64,000 nt of DNA from Cellulomonas pakistanensis (lineage in GTDB: Bacteria; Actinomycetota; Actinomycetes; Actinomycetales; Cellulomonadaceae): NCBI RefSeq assembly GCF_016862755.1, contig NZ_BONO01000001.1:202757-266756 (forward strand), in the 5' to 3' direction. Each line of letters opens with the position of its first letter. Within the stretch, counting starts at the first letter, position 1. A program made the translations under genes and the position numbers. Below, one piece after another: positions 46,882 to 55,926 of the stretch. The notes beneath the pieces are model-generated. The model made no database searches and was not told where the DNA came from. It saw only the letters and a list, made by a program, of their open reading frames with translations.

Positions 46882-47111
46882 TGCCACCGGAGGACGACGC
46901 CGGGCGGATCCACTGCCGGCTGGACGAGCTGCTCGCGGAGCGCGGCATGACGCTCGCTCGCCTCGCGGAGCTCGTCGGCGTGACCGTGGTGAACCTGTCG
47001 GTGCTCAAGAACGACCGCGCGCGGGCGATCCGGTTCTCGACGCTGACCGCCGTGTGCGACGTCCTCGGCTGCCAGGTCGGCGACCTGCTCGTCGTCGCGC
47101 CCCGCGGCTAG
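46881..47111 (+). CDS. Xre-family (YozG-like) HTH regulator
   Basis: This protein of 76 residues is a small Cro/C1-type helix-turn-helix: LDELLAERGMTLARLAELVGV then TVVNLSVLKNDRARAIRFSTLTAV. It overlaps the DUF2975 stop by one base and so is co-translated. YozG-type proteins normally repress their own operon. Its end overlaps the end of the convergent LysR gene by four bases. Confidence 0.85.
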   Translation: MPPEDDAGRIHCRLDELLAERGMTLARLAELVGVTVVNLSVLKNDRARAIRFSTLTAVCDVLGCQVGDLLVVAPRG

Positions 47112-48016
47112 CCGGTCGCCGTCGCCCGCAGGACGTGCGCGGCGAGCTCCTGCGCCGTCGCCGTCGGCCGCCGGGACCGCGACCACACCATGCGCAGCGT
47201 GCGTGCCAGGTCCACCCCCGCGACGGGGACCCGGACCAGGTCGCCGCGCGCGAGCTCGTCCGCGACGGTCAGCCGGGACAGCGCGGCGGCGACCCCGCCG
47301 CCGCGCACCACGTTCTTCACCGCGGAGGTGGACCCCAGCTGGGCGGGTGAGCCTGCGAGCGGGTGCCCGGCCGCGGCCAGCGCCCGCTCCAGCACGGCGC
47401 GGGTGCCGGAGCCCGCCTCGCGGACCGCCAGCGGGGCGGCGGCGAGCTCGGCCGCCTCGACCGGACGCCGGCGCAGCGCCCACGGGTGGCCGGGTGCCAC
47501 GACCACGACGAGCTCGTCGTCGCCGACCGCCCGGGCGTGCAGGCCGTCGGGGACCTCCGGGCCCTCGACGAAGCCGAGGTCGGCACGCCCGTGCAGCACG
47601 GCGTCGACCACGTCACGCGAGTTCGCCACGACGAGGTCGACCACCGCGGCCCCGGCGGGGAGCGTCGCGAGCCAGTCCGGCACCAGGTACTCCGCGATGC
47701 TCAGGCTCGCGGCGACCGCCACCCGCGCCCGGTTCGCGCCGCGCAGCACGGCGACCTCCCGCTCCAGCGCGTCCGACGCGGCCAGCACGTCGCGGCCGCG
47801 CGCGAGCAGCGCGGAGCCCGCGGGCGTCAGCCGGGTGCCGGACGCAGCCCGCGCCACCAGGGTCAGGCCCGTCTGCCGCTCGAGCCGGCGCAGGCCGGTG
47901 CTGACCGACGGCTGCGCGAGCCCGAGCGCGCGGGCGGCCCCTGACAGCGACCCGTGCGCGTCGACGGCGTCGAGCAGCTCGAGCGCGCCGAGGGGGATGC
48001 GCCGGGCCGTGTCCAT
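47108..48016 (-). CDS. LysR-family transcriptional regulator
   Basis: This regulator of 302 residues has the N-terminal LysR winged helix (LELLDAVDAHGSLSGAARAL and GLAQPSVSTGLRRLERQTG) and a periplasmic-binding-like effector domain with VADELARGDLVRVPV toward the end. It is divergent from the YeiH-type exporter gene, 70 bases away, which is the normal arrangement for LysR and its target. An imperfectly placed TAGCCTCAGGCTA palindrome (48016-48028) lies at its start and could be its binding site. Confidence 0.9.
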   Translation of the reverse strand: MDTARRIPLGALELLDAVDAHGSLSGAARALGLAQPSVSTGLRRLERQTGLTLVARAASGTRLTPAGSALLARGRDVLAASDALEREVAVLRGANRARVAVAASLSIAEYLVPDWLATLPAGAAVVDLVVANSRDVVDAVLHGRADLGFVEGPEVPDGLHARAVGDDELVVVVAPGHPWALRRRPVEAAELAAAPLAVREAGSGTRAVLERALAAAGHPLAGSPAQLGSTSAVKNVVRGGGVAAALSRLTVADELARGDLVRVPVAGVDLARTLRMVWSRSRRPTATAQELAAHVLRATATG

Positions 48017-48028
48017 AGCCTCAGGCTA
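48016..48028. promoter_or_regulatory. LysR-box candidate
   Basis: TAGCC-TCA-GGCTA is a 13-bp palindrome with T-N11-A form in the 70-bp divergent space between LysR and the exporter gene, touching the LysR start codon. Confidence 0.4.
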
Positions 48029-48086
48029 GGGCCGCCGAGGCAGGTCGGCGTTCCGGGCCCCGGCGCGGGGGCCGCATGCTGGGGGC

Positions 48087-49127
48087 GTGCCCCCCGCCGA
48101 CCCCGCCTCCGCCGCGCGCGCGGCGCGCCCGAGCGCACCGCGACCCCGCGGCCTGGACCGCGCGGTCCTGCCCGGGCTCGCCGCCGCGCTGCTCGTCGGC
48201 GCGGCCTGCCTCGGGCTCACGGGCCTCGTCCCGGTGCTGCCCGGCCTGCTGGTGGCGATCGTGGTCGGCGCCGTGGTGCGGTCCGCCGGGTGGCTGCCGG
48301 CGGTCCTCGAGCCCGGTCTGGCCTGGACCGGCCGGCACGTGCTCCGGGCCGGTGTCGTGCTGCTGGGCCTGCAGCTGTCGGTGGGGGACCTGCTCGGGCT
48401 CGGCGTGGGCGAGGCCGTCGTCCTGGTGGTCACCGTCGCGGCGACGTTCGCGGCGACGTGGTGGCTCGGGCCGCGCCTCGGCGTCGGGCGGCGGCTCACC
48501 CTGCTGGTCGCGACGGGCTTCTCGATCTGCGGCGCCTCCGCCGTCGCGGCCATGAGCCCCGTCGCTGACGCCGACGAGGACGAGGTCGCCACGGCGGTCG
48601 CGCTCGTCACGGTGTACGGCAGCGCCGCCCTCCTGGCGGTGCCGCTCGTCGCCGGCGTGCTCGGGCTGGGCGAGCGCACCGCCGGCCTCTGGGCCGGCCT
48701 GTCGGTGCACGAGGTCGCCCAGGTCGTGGCGGCTGCGGGGACCGTCTCGGCGGCGGCGCTGTCCGTGGCGGTGGTGGCGAAGCTGGCGCGGGTGGTCCTG
48801 CTGGCGCCGCTGGTGGCCGGGGCCGGGCTGGTGCGGCGGCGCTCCGGCGCGACCACGGGCGCGGGCAGCCCGCCCCTGGTGCCGCTGTTCGTGGTCGGGT
48901 TCCTGGCCGCCGTCGCCGTGCGGTCGGCCGGGCTGGTCCCCGACGCGGTGCTCCCCGCGGTGAAGCCGGTGACCACGGTGCTGCTCGGGGCGGCGATGGC
49001 GGCGCTCGGGACGCAGATCCACCTCGGGCGGCTGGTGCGCACCGGGGCGCGCCCGCTGGCCCTCGGCGCGGCGGCCACGGCGGTGGCGATGTCCGTGAGC
49101 CTGGCGGGGCTGCTCGCGATCGGGTGA
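48087..49127 (+). CDS. YeiH/UPF0324-family putative sulfate exporter
   Basis: This membrane protein of 346 residues has about ten hydrophobic spans. GLVPVLPGLLVAIVVGAVVR opens the family core, and GVVLLGLQLSVGDLL with ATGFSICGASAVAAM (the GxSICGAS signature) follow. Members of the YeiH group are annotated as putative sulfate exporters and are usually under a divergent LysR regulator, as here. The substrate is not proven. The start codon GTG at 48087 follows weak ribosome binding. Confidence 0.86.
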   Translation: MPPADPASAARAARPSAPRPRGLDRAVLPGLAAALLVGAACLGLTGLVPVLPGLLVAIVVGAVVRSAGWLPAVLEPGLAWTGRHVLRAGVVLLGLQLSVGDLLGLGVGEAVVLVVTVAATFAATWWLGPRLGVGRRLTLLVATGFSICGASAVAAMSPVADADEDEVATAVALVTVYGSAALLAVPLVAGVLGLGERTAGLWAGLSVHEVAQVVAAAGTVSAAALSVAVVAKLARVVLLAPLVAGAGLVRRRSGATTGAGSPPLVPLFVVGFLAAVAVRSAGLVPDAVLPAVKPVTTVLLGAAMAALGTQIHLGRLVRTGARPLALGAAATAVAMSVSLAGLLAIG

Positions 49128-49167
49128 TGCCCGCGTCACGCGACCGTCACGCGCGCCTGGGACACTG

Positions 49168-49617
49168 GTGCCCGTGAGCCACCCCGTCCTCGTCGTCGCC
49201 GCCGCCCTGGTGGACGACCTCGCCGCCCCGGGCGCGCTGCTCGCCGCCCGCCGCCGGTCGCCGGTCAGCCTCGCGGGCCGGTGGGAGTTCCCCGGCGGGA
49301 AGGTCGAGCCGGGCGAGTCCCCGGAGGACGCCGTGCACCGGGAGATCCGGGAGGAGCTCGGCGTCGCGATGGAGCTGGGGGACGAGCTCGCCGGGCCCGA
49401 CGACGGCGCGTGGCGACTCAGCGAGCGCTACGAGATGCGGCTCTGGCGCGCGCGCGTCACCGCCGGCGAGCCGCGCCCGCTGGTCGAGCACGACGAGCTG
49501 CGCTGGCTGCCGCGCGGGCAGTGGCTCACGGTGCCGTGGCTGGACGCGGACGTGCGCATCGTCGAGGCGCTCGCCGCAGCCACGGACCCCGCGGGGGCGG
49601 CGCCGCGCACGTCCTGA
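49168..49617 (+). CDS. Nudix hydrolase (MutT-like)
   Basis: This protein of 149 residues has a complete Nudix box GGKVEPGESPEDAVHREIREELGV and the usual MutT order of strands. MutT enzymes cleave oxidised nucleotides such as 8-oxo-dGTP; the Nudix family is broad, so the substrate is a guess. The GTG at 49168 gives VPVSHPVLVVAA; a second GTG two codons later is possible. It follows the exporter closely on the same strand. Confidence 0.92.
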   Translation: MPVSHPVLVVAAALVDDLAAPGALLAARRRSPVSLAGRWEFPGGKVEPGESPEDAVHREIREELGVAMELGDELAGPDDGAWRLSERYEMRLWRARVTAGEPRPLVEHDELRWLPRGQWLTVPWLDADVRIVEALAAATDPAGAAPRTS

Positions 49618-49657
49618 CCTGCTTGTTCATCTCTCGGCGAACACGCCGGTCCTCGAT

Positions 49658-49684
49658 CTGGCACTCGCCCCCGGCGAGTGCTAG
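49658..49684 (+). promoter_or_regulatory. CIRCE (HrcA operator) element
   Basis: CTGGCACTC-N9-GAGTGCTAG matches the CIRCE pattern TTAGCACTC-N9-GAGTGCTAA with the exact nine-base spacer and only outer-position mismatches. It lies about 95 bases upstream of hsp20, consistent with repression by HrcA. Confidence 0.85.
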
Positions 49685-49779
49685 AACATCTCTCGTAGCC
49701 CTCCTGGCGCGGCAGCGCCGGGGCAGCAGCGGTCCCGGACCGTCCGGACCGCCGTGACGCTTCGAGGAGGTGACGGGCT

Positions 49780-50238
49780 GTGGCTACGCGATTCGACCCG
49801 TTCCAGGAGATGGACCGGCTGATGAACCAGGTGCTGGGCCAGCAGCGCGCCTCGGCCACGATGCCGATGGACCTGTTCCGCTCCGGCGACCACTACGTCC
49901 TGAGCGTCGACCTGCCCGGCGCAGACCCGGGCTCGATCGACGTGAACGTCGACGACCGCACGCTCACCATCCGGGCGCAGCGCACCGCGCGCACCGAGGA
50001 GGGCGTGCAGTGGCTGGCGAAGGAGCGCCCGGTCGGCACCTACGCCCGGCAGCTCACCGTCGGCCGGGGGCTCGACCTGGACGCCATCACCGCGTCGTAC
50101 GCGGACGGTGTGCTGTCCCTGACCATCCCGGTGGCCGAAGAGGCCAGGCCGCGCCGCATCGAGGTCAGCACCGGTGGGACGCCGGCGACCATCGAGGCGG
50201 GCGCCGACGCCGCTCCGCAGGAGCGTGCGAGCGCCTGA
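49780..50238 (+). CDS. Hsp20/alpha-crystallin-family small heat-shock protein
   Basis: This protein of 152 residues has the alpha-crystallin domain: MDLFRSGDHYVLSVDLPGAD, then ADPGSIDVNVDDRTLTIRAQ and the late ASYADGVLSLTIPV. It holds unfolded proteins against aggregation. The GTG at 49780 follows GGAGGTG. A CIRCE element upstream and a terminator directly downstream show a single-gene heat-shock unit. Confidence 0.94.
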   Translation: MATRFDPFQEMDRLMNQVLGQQRASATMPMDLFRSGDHYVLSVDLPGADPGSIDVNVDDRTLTIRAQRTARTEEGVQWLAKERPVGTYARQLTVGRGLDLDAITASYADGVLSLTIPVAEEARPRRIEVSTGGTPATIEAGADAAPQERASA

Positions 50239-50254
50239 CCGCGCGTCGCGGCCC

Positions 50255-50302
50255 GCACGACGGCCGCCCCGGTCCCCGCGTGGGGGACCGGGGCGGTCGT
50301 GC
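50255..50302. terminator. Terminator between hsp20 and metE
   Basis: A long hairpin (arms GCACGA and CCGCCCCGGTCCCC with their complements, one three-base bulge) lies between the convergent ends of hsp20 and metE. Confidence 0.85.
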
Positions 50303-50313
50303 GCCCGGGGGCG

Positions 50314-52662
50314 TCAGGCGGTCGGCACCGCCAGCGACGCGCGGACCGTGCGGGTCGCCGCCAGCACGTGCTCGAGCGACGGCGTGACCTCGGCGTACCG
50401 GCGGGTCTTGAGGCCGCAGTCCGGGTTGACCCACAGCTGCGCCGGGTCGACGACCCGGACCGCCTCGGTCAGCAGCTCGGTGACCTCGGCCTCGCTCGGC
50501 ACCCGCGGGGAGTGGATGTCGTAGACGCCCGGGCCGATCCCGCGCGGGTACCCCTCGGAGGCGATGTCGCCGAGGATCTCCATCTTCGACCGGGCGGCCT
50601 CGATGGAGGTCACGTCGGCGTCCAGGCCGTCGATCGCGCCGAAGATCTCGCCGAACTCCGAGTAGCACAGGTGGGTGTGGATCTGCGTGTCGGGCCGGAC
50701 GCCGGCGGTCGCGAGCCGGAACGACCGCACCGACCAGTCGAGGTAGGCGTCGTGGTCGTCCGCGCGCAGCGGGAGCAGCTCGCGCAGGGCCGGCTCGTCG
50801 ACCTGGACGATCGCGGTGCCCGCGGCCTCGAGGTCGGCGATCTCGTCCCGCAGCGCGAGCGCGACCTGGTTCGCGGTCTCGGACAGCGGCTGGTCGTCCC
50901 GCACGAACGACCACGCCAGGATCGTGACCGGGCCGGTGAGCATGCCCTTGACCGGCTTGGCCGTGAGCGACTGCGTGTAGGTGGTCCAGGGCACCGTGAT
51001 CGGCGCCGGCCGGGAGACGTCGCCCCAGAGGATCGACGGGCGGGTGCAGCGCGAGCCGTACGACTGGACCCAGCCGTTGGCCGTCACCGCGAACCCGTCG
51101 AGGTTCTCGGCGAAGTACTGCACCATGTCGTTCCGCTCCGGCTCGCCGTGCACGAGCACGTCGAGGCCGATGCTCTCCTGCAGCTCGACGACGCGGCGGA
51201 TCTCCGCCTTCATCTCGTCCTCGTACTGCTCGGCGGTGAGCTCGCCACGGCCGAACGCGGCGCGCGCGACCCGGATCTCCGGCGTCTGCGGGAACGACCC
51301 GATCGTCGTGGTGGGCAGCGCGGGCAGCTGCAGGCGCTCCGCCTGCGCGACCCGCCGCGCCTCGAAGTCGCCGCGGCGGAACGCGTCCGCGGCCAGGCCG
51401 GCGAGGCGCTCGCGGACCTCGGGGCGGACCACGCCGGGCGCCTCGGCGCGCGAGCGGCGCGCGTCGGCGGCGGCCAGCAGCTCGGCGTGCACGGCCTCGC
51501 GGCCCTCGGTCAGCCCGGTCGCCAGGGTGACGACCTCGGCGACCTTCTGGTCGGCGAACGCCAGCCAGGACCGCAGCGTCGGGTCGAGCTGCGGCTCGTC
51601 CTCGACGTCGTGCGGCACGTGGAACAGGGACGTCGAGGTGCCGACGGCGACCTGCCGGGCGCCCAGCCCCTCGAGCGACTCGAGCGAGCCGAGGGCGCCG
51701 TCGAGGTCCGCACGCCAGATGTTGTGGCCGTCGACCACGCCGCCGACCAGGACCTTCGACTCCAGCCCCGGGACCGGGCCGGCCGGGACCGGGCCGCGGA
51801 CGAGGTCGACGGCCAGGCCCTCGACGTCGGTGCCGGCCAGCACCGGCAGCGCCTCGCGGAGGTCGCCGTACGGCGCCGCGACGAGGATCGCCGGGCGCTC
51901 CGCGGCGGGCAGGTCGGTGGCGAGCGCGCGGTACGCCTCGGCTGCGGCGGCGAGCAGCCGGTCGGCCGGGACGCCGGTCGAGTCGGACACGAGCGCGGGC
52001 TCGTCGAGCTGCACCCAGGTCGCGCCGGCGCGGGCCAGGTCGCGGAGCAGCTCGGCGTACACCGGCAGCACGTCCGCGAGCCGGTCGATGGGCAGGAAGC
52101 CCTCCGGCGAGCCCTCGGCGGCCTTGGCGAGCGCCAGGAACGTGACGGGGCCGACCAGGACCGGGCGGGTGAGCACGCCGTCCGCGAGGCCCTCGGCCAG
52201 CTCGCGCACCGGGCGGTCGCTGGCGTACCGGAACGGCGTCGCCGGCCCGATCTCCGGGACCAGGTAGTGGTAGTTCGAGTCGAACCACTTGGTCATCTCG
52301 AGCGGCAGGTCGTCGCCGCGGCCGCGGGCCACGGTCGAGTAGCCGGCGAGGTCCAGGCCGCCCTCGGCGGGCACCAGGTCGGCGAACCGCTCGGGCACGG
52401 CGCCGAGCACGGTCGCCGCGTCCAGCACCTGGTCGTAGAACGAGAACGCGCTCGGGATCGCGGGCAGCCGGGTGTCCAGGCCCAGCTCGGCCAGCCGGGT
52501 GCGGGTGCGGCGGCGCAGGTCGGCGGCGGTGGCCTCGACCTCCTCGGCGGATGCGCGCCCGGCCCAGAACGCCTCGAGGGCCTTCTTGAGCTCGCGGCGC
52601 GGCCCGATGCGGGGGTAGCCCAGGATCGTGCCGGCGGGGAACGGGTGGGTCAGGTCGGTCAT
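50314..52662 (-). CDS. metE: Cobalamin-independent methionine synthase
   Basis: This enzyme of 782 residues transfers the methyl group of 5-methyl-THF-triglutamate to homocysteine. The zinc ligands are visible in [10 protein letters not shown] (His and Cys) and in NPDCGLKTR (Cys) near the C-terminus. The N-terminal [20 protein letters not shown] and the middle [14 protein letters not shown] are standard. Length is normal for MetE. ATG at 52662 is the family start. It lies 8 bases after metF, which is transcribed first under a SAM riboswitch. Confidence 0.97.
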   Translation of the reverse strand: MTDLTHPFPAGTILGYPRIGPRRELKKALEAFWAGRASAEEVEATAADLRRRTRTRLAELGLDTRLPAIPSAFSFYDQVLDAATVLGAVPERFADLVPAEGGLDLAGYSTVARGRGDDLPLEMTKWFDSNYHYLVPEIGPATPFRYASDRPVRELAEGLADGVLTRPVLVGPVTFLALAKAAEGSPEGFLPIDRLADVLPVYAELLRDLARAGATWVQLDEPALVSDSTGVPADRLLAAAAEAYRALATDLPAAERPAILVAAPYGDLREALPVLAGTDVEGLAVDLVRGPVPAGPVPGLESKVLVGGVVDGHNIWRADLDGALGSLESLEGLGARQVAVGTSTSLFHVPHDVEDEPQLDPTLRSWLAFADQKVAEVVTLATGLTEGREAVHAELLAAADARRSRAEAPGVVRPEVRERLAGLAADAFRRGDFEARRVAQAERLQLPALPTTTIGSFPQTPEIRVARAAFGRGELTAEQYEDEMKAEIRRVVELQESIGLDVLVHGEPERNDMVQYFAENLDGFAVTANGWVQSYGSRCTRPSILWGDVSRPAPITVPWTTYTQSLTAKPVKGMLTGPVTILAWSFVRDDQPLSETANQVALALRDEIADLEAAGTAIVQVDEPALRELLPLRADDHDAYLDWSVRSFRLATAGVRPDTQIHTHLCYSEFGEIFGAIDGLDADVTSIEAARSKMEILGDIASEGYPRGIGPGVYDIHSPRVPSEAEVTELLTEAVRVVDPAQLWVNPDCGLKTRRYAEVTPSLEHVLAATRTVRASLAVPTA

Positions 52663-52670
52663 CTCTCGCC

Positions 52671-53744
52671 TCAGCTGGTGGGGACAGGGGTCGGTGCGGT
52701 CGTGAGGACGCTCGTCGCGTCCACCGCGCCCGCGGGCACGGCGGACGGGACGCGCAGGTGCGCGCGCGGGGCGTCGCCGCCCAGGCCCGCGCCCTCGAGC
52801 AGGTCGAGGGCCGGGCCGTGCGCGTTGAACGTGTAGAGGTGGACGCCCGGGGCGCCGCCGTCGAGGACGGCGTCCACCAGGTCGACGCCGAGCCGGGTGC
52901 CCACGCGGTGCCGCCGGGCCCGGTCGTCGGGGTCCTCGGGGTCGAACGCGTCGAGCCGGGCGAGCAGATCCGTGGGCACCGGCACCCCGGTGAGCTGCTG
53001 CACGCGGCGCAGGCGGGCCGGGTCGGTGGTCGGGATGATGCCCGGCAGGATCGGGATGGTGACCCCGGCGTCCCGCGCCAGGGCGACCAGCTCCAGGTAG
53101 GAGCCCGCGTCGTAGAACACCTGGGTGATCGCGAAGTCCGCGCCGGCCTCCTGCTTCGCCAGCAGCGCGGCGACGTCCTGCTCGCGGGTGCTCCCCGCGC
53201 CGGCGTTGCCCCGGGGGAAGGCGGCGACCGCGACGGACAGGGGTCGCGTCGCGGCGCGGACCGCCTGCGCCGGGCTGCTCGCGCACCGCCGCCGCTCGAC
53301 GTCCCGCAGCAGCTCCACGAGCGCGCTCGCGGTCGGCAGCCCGTCGGGGTGCGGCTCCCAGGAGCGGTCCGCCGGCGGGTCGCCGCGCAGCGCGAGGAAC
53401 GACCGCACGCCCTCGTCGAGGAACTCCTCGACGGTCGCGGCCAGGTCCTCGCGCGAGCTGGCCACGCACGTCAGGTGGGCGATCGGCGTCAGCGACGTCT
53501 CGCGCAGCAGCCGCCGCACGAGCTGCCGGGTGGTGGTCCGGGTGCTGCCCGACGCGCCGTACGTCACGGAGACGAAGTCGGGGCGCGCGGTCGCGAGCTG
53601 CTGCACGGTCGACCACAGCCGCGGCGCCGCGTCCGGGTTCCGCGGCGGGAACAGCTCGAAGGACACGGTCGGGCGGTCCACGGCCCCGAGGCCGTCGGGC
53701 ACGGCGGGCCCCGCGAGGTGCGCAGGTACGTCGTGACTGGTCAT
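52671..53744 (-). CDS. metF: Methylenetetrahydrofolate reductase
   Basis: This protein of 357 residues reduces 5,10-methylene-THF to 5-methyl-THF for Met[16 protein letters not shown] and [11 protein letters not shown] are the N-terminal family blocks, FLALRGDPP the middle, and [18 protein letters not shown] the late one. I chose the ATG at 53744, because GGAG lies seven bases before it; an in-frame ATG at 53756 overlaps the riboswitch stem. First gene of the metF-metE operon. Some enzyme of this family carry FAD. Confidence 0.94.
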   Translation of the reverse strand: MTSHDVPAHLAGPAVPDGLGAVDRPTVSFELFPPRNPDAAPRLWSTVQQLATARPDFVSVTYGASGSTRTTTRQLVRRLLRETSLTPIAHLTCVASSREDLAATVEEFLDEGVRSFLALRGDPPADRSWEPHPDGLPTASALVELLRDVERRRCASSPAQAVRAATRPLSVAVAAFPRGNAGAGSTREQDVAALLAKQEAGADFAITQVFYDAGSYLELVALARDAGVTIPILPGIIPTTDPARLRRVQQLTGVPVPTDLLARLDAFDPEDPDDRARRHRVGTRLGVDLVDAVLDGGAPGVHLYTFNAHGPALDLLEGAGLGGDAPRAHLRVPSAVPAGAVDATSVLTTAPTPVPTS

Positions 53745-53752
53745 CGTCAGCT

Positions 53753-53843
53753 CCATCGAACCTGGCGGAAGCACCCACACCCTCGGTGCGGAGGGGGGTT
53801 GCTGCGACGTCGACGAGCCAGGTCTCTCGGTCGCTCTGGATGG
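53753..53843 (-). promoter_or_regulatory. SAM (S-box-type) riboswitch
   Basis: On the minus strand the leader of metF has CCATCCAGAGCGACCGAGAG, then GTCGCAGCAACC and GGGTGCTTCCGCCAGG, which matches the S-box order AGAG, GAGGGA kink-turn, GGCAACC, GGTGC. CCATC at the 5' end pairs with GATGG at the 3' end as P1. P1 is directly before the GGAG ribosome binding site, so SAM binding could block translation. Assignment is from conserved core and context. Confidence 0.75.
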
Positions 53844-53850
53844 TGCCGCC

Positions 53851-53880
53851 ACAGTAGGACGGCCGTCGGCCCGCGGTCCA
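53851..53880 (-). promoter_or_regulatory. metF promoter candidate
   Basis: On the minus strand TGGACC (-35) and TACTGT (-10) are 18 bases apart, and the predicted start point at about 53844 coincides with the 5' end of the riboswitch. Confidence 0.55.
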
Positions 53881-53965
53881 CTGCCCCTGACGCGTCATCC
53901 ACTCGTGGGTGCGGGCCGGTGCGCTCGCCGCGCGGCGCCCGCCCCGGCGTGCGAGTCTGCGGCGG

Positions 53966-54952
53966 GTGAGCCCCGTCGACCTGAGCACCAGCGCCCGCCC
54001 CGCCGACCGCGACCGCCTGGACGTGCGCGCGCTGGCGGGCGGGGCCGCGGCCGGGGCGGAGGTGCTGGGGGAGCACCGCGCCGTGCTGGGCGAGCGACCG
54101 GTCTGGGACGACCGCGACGGGACGCTCGTGTGGGTCGACATCGACGGGCGCGCGGTGCACCGGTGGGCGGGCGGCGACCCCGCCCGCGACGCGGTGCTGA
54201 GCGCGACGTCCCCGGTGAGCGTCGCGTGGCCCGCGGCGTCCGGCGGGCTGCTGCTCGCGACCGCCGACGGCCTGGCGGTGCACGACGGGACCCGGCTCGG
54301 TCCGGCCACCCGGCCGGAGGGCATGCCGGCGGACTACCGGTTCAACGACGGGGGCTGCGACCCGGCGGGGCGGTTCTGGGTCGCGACCCAGCCGCGCGAC
54401 GGGTCGGCGGGCGCCGGCGTCGTGCACCGCGTGGTGGCGGGCGCGGGCGGCCTCGAGGTGACCACCCCGATCACCGGGGTGGGGCTGGGCAACGGGATCG
54501 TGTGGAGCCCGGACGGCGCGACGATGTACCTGACGGACACCGACGCGAAGGTGCTGTACCGGCTGCCGTACGACGTGGCCACCGGCACCGCGGGGGAGCC
54601 CGAGCCGTTCCTGGCGTTCGCCGAGGACGGCCCCGGCCCGGACGGCACCGCCGTGGACGCGGACGGCGGTCTGTGGGTCGGGGTGTACGGGGGCGGCTGC
54701 GTGCTGCGGTTCGCGGCCGACGGGACGCCGGCCGGCGCCTGGTCGGTGCCGGCCCCGCAGGTCACCTGCCCGGGGTTCGGCCCCGCGGGGTCGGGCGACC
54801 TGTACGTGACGACGGCGTCGTCGGGCGGCTCGGGGACGGGCGGCGACGCGCTGCCCGGACCGTCGTCCGAGGAGGACCGGCTGGGCGGGGCGGTCGTGCG
54901 ACTGCGGGTGGACGTGGACGGGCTGCCGGTGACGGAGTTCGCGGACGCCTGA
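53966..54952 (+). CDS. SMP-30/gluconolactonase-family protein
   Basis: This protein of 328 residues is a six-bladed beta-propeller of the SMP-30 lactonase family: [20 protein letters not shown], then [20 protein letters not shown] and [20 protein letters not shown] hold the acidic metal ligands. These enzymes hydrolyse sugar lactones such as gluconolactone. GTG at 53966 is preferred to 53909 because the earlier part is Arg-rich and unlike the family. It is divergent from metF, but its 3' end is convergent with the next gene. Confidence 0.87.
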   Translation: MSPVDLSTSARPADRDRLDVRALAGGAAAGAEVLGEHRAVLGERPVWDDRDGTLVWVDIDGRAVHRWAGGDPARDAVLSATSPVSVAWPAASGGLLLATADGLAVHDGTRLGPATRPEGMPADYRFNDGGCDPAGRFWVATQPRDGSAGAGVVHRVVAGAGGLEVTTPITGVGLGNGIVWSPDGATMYLTDTDAKVLYRLPYDVATGTAGEPEPFLAFAEDGPGPDGTAVDADGGLWVGVYGGGCVLRFAADGTPAGAWSVPAPQVTCPGFGPAGSGDLYVTTASSGGSGTGGDALPGPSSEEDRLGGAVVRLRVDVDGLPVTEFADA

Positions 54953-55012
54953 GGGGGTCGTCCCCGCTCCCCGCTACCCCGCGGCTCGCCGCGCACCCTG
55001 CGACGCACGCGC

Positions 55013-55675
55013 TCACGGCGCGGCGCGCGCCAGGACGACGGGGCAGTCGGCCAGGTGGTCGTCGACGATCCCGCACGCCTGCATCGCCGCGTACGCGGTG
55101 ACCGGGCCGACGAAGCGGAACCCGTGCCGCTTGAGCTCCTTCGCCAGCGCGGTCGACGCCGGGGTCGACGCGGGGACGTCGGCGAACGTGCGGGCGCGGT
55201 CGCGCGGGTCGTCTGGTCCGGGCGTCGCCGACCAGAACAGCGCGTCGAGGGAGCCGCCGGCGCCGTGCAGGTCGAGCAGCGCCCGGGCGTTGGCGATCGC
55301 GGCGGTGATCTTCGCGCGGTTCCGGATGATCCGCGTGTCCGCCATGAGCCGCTCGACGTCGCCCTCGTCGTAGCCGGCCACGACCGCGGGGTCGAACCCG
55401 TCGAACGCGGCGCGGAACCCGTCCCGGCGGCGCAGGATCGTGATCCAGGCGAGCCCGGACTGGAACGCCTCGAGGGTCATCCGCTCGTACAGCTCGCGCT
55501 CGCCGTGCACCGGCCGGCCCCACTCCTCGTCGTGGTAGCGCTCGTACAGCGGGTCGCCGTCGCCGAAGCAGCGGCGGCCGGGCGGCCGGTCACCCGCCGT
55601 GGCGGCGGACACCGGGTGGGCCACCGGGTCGCCGGCGGGGCGGTCGGGGGCGGTCGGGTCCGCGCTGCTCGTCAT
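55013..55675 (-). CDS. tag: DNA-3-methyladenine glycosylase I
   Basis: This protein of 220 residues removes 3-methyladenine from alkylated DNA. CFGDGDPLYERYHDEEWGRPVHGERELYERM is the family start with the zinc-binding Cys/His, then FQSGLAWITILRRRDGFRAAFDGFD, and the C-terminal KRHGFRFVGPVTAYAAMQACG with the last ligands. The ATG at 55675 has an Ala/Pro-rich 30-residue extension before the core. It is a stand-alone repair gene convergent with the SMP-30 gene. Confidence 0.93.
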   Translation of the reverse strand: MTSSADPTAPDRPAGDPVAHPVSAATAGDRPPGRRCFGDGDPLYERYHDEEWGRPVHGERELYERMTLEAFQSGLAWITILRRRDGFRAAFDGFDPAVVAGYDEGDVERLMADTRIIRNRAKITAAIANARALLDLHGAGGSLDALFWSATPGPDDPRDRARTFADVPASTPASTALAKELKRHGFRFVGPVTAYAAMQACGIVDDHLADCPVVLARAAP

Positions 55676-55926
55676 GCCGACCACTCTGCCGCAGCCGTCC
55701 GACACCCGTCGGCCGTCCTCCACAGCCCGCACGCCCCCGGTGGCTGTGGACGACGAGCACCGCCGACCCGGCTCCGTGTCCGCATCCTGGGCGGAACTTG
55801 TCTAGCTCGTGAGACGGCGTAAGGTCGCCCGAGCGCTGGAGCACCGACCGTCCTGCGAGCCGACCGCGAGCCGACCCCCGACGTCCCGGTGGCCCGCGCA
55901 CCCGGATCGTCGAGGAGCCGCCACCC

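Noticed and set aside
53756..53852. Upstream starts for metF giving 4 to 36 additional residues
   Set aside because: They would translate through the SAM riboswitch core, which is expected to be untranslated leader.
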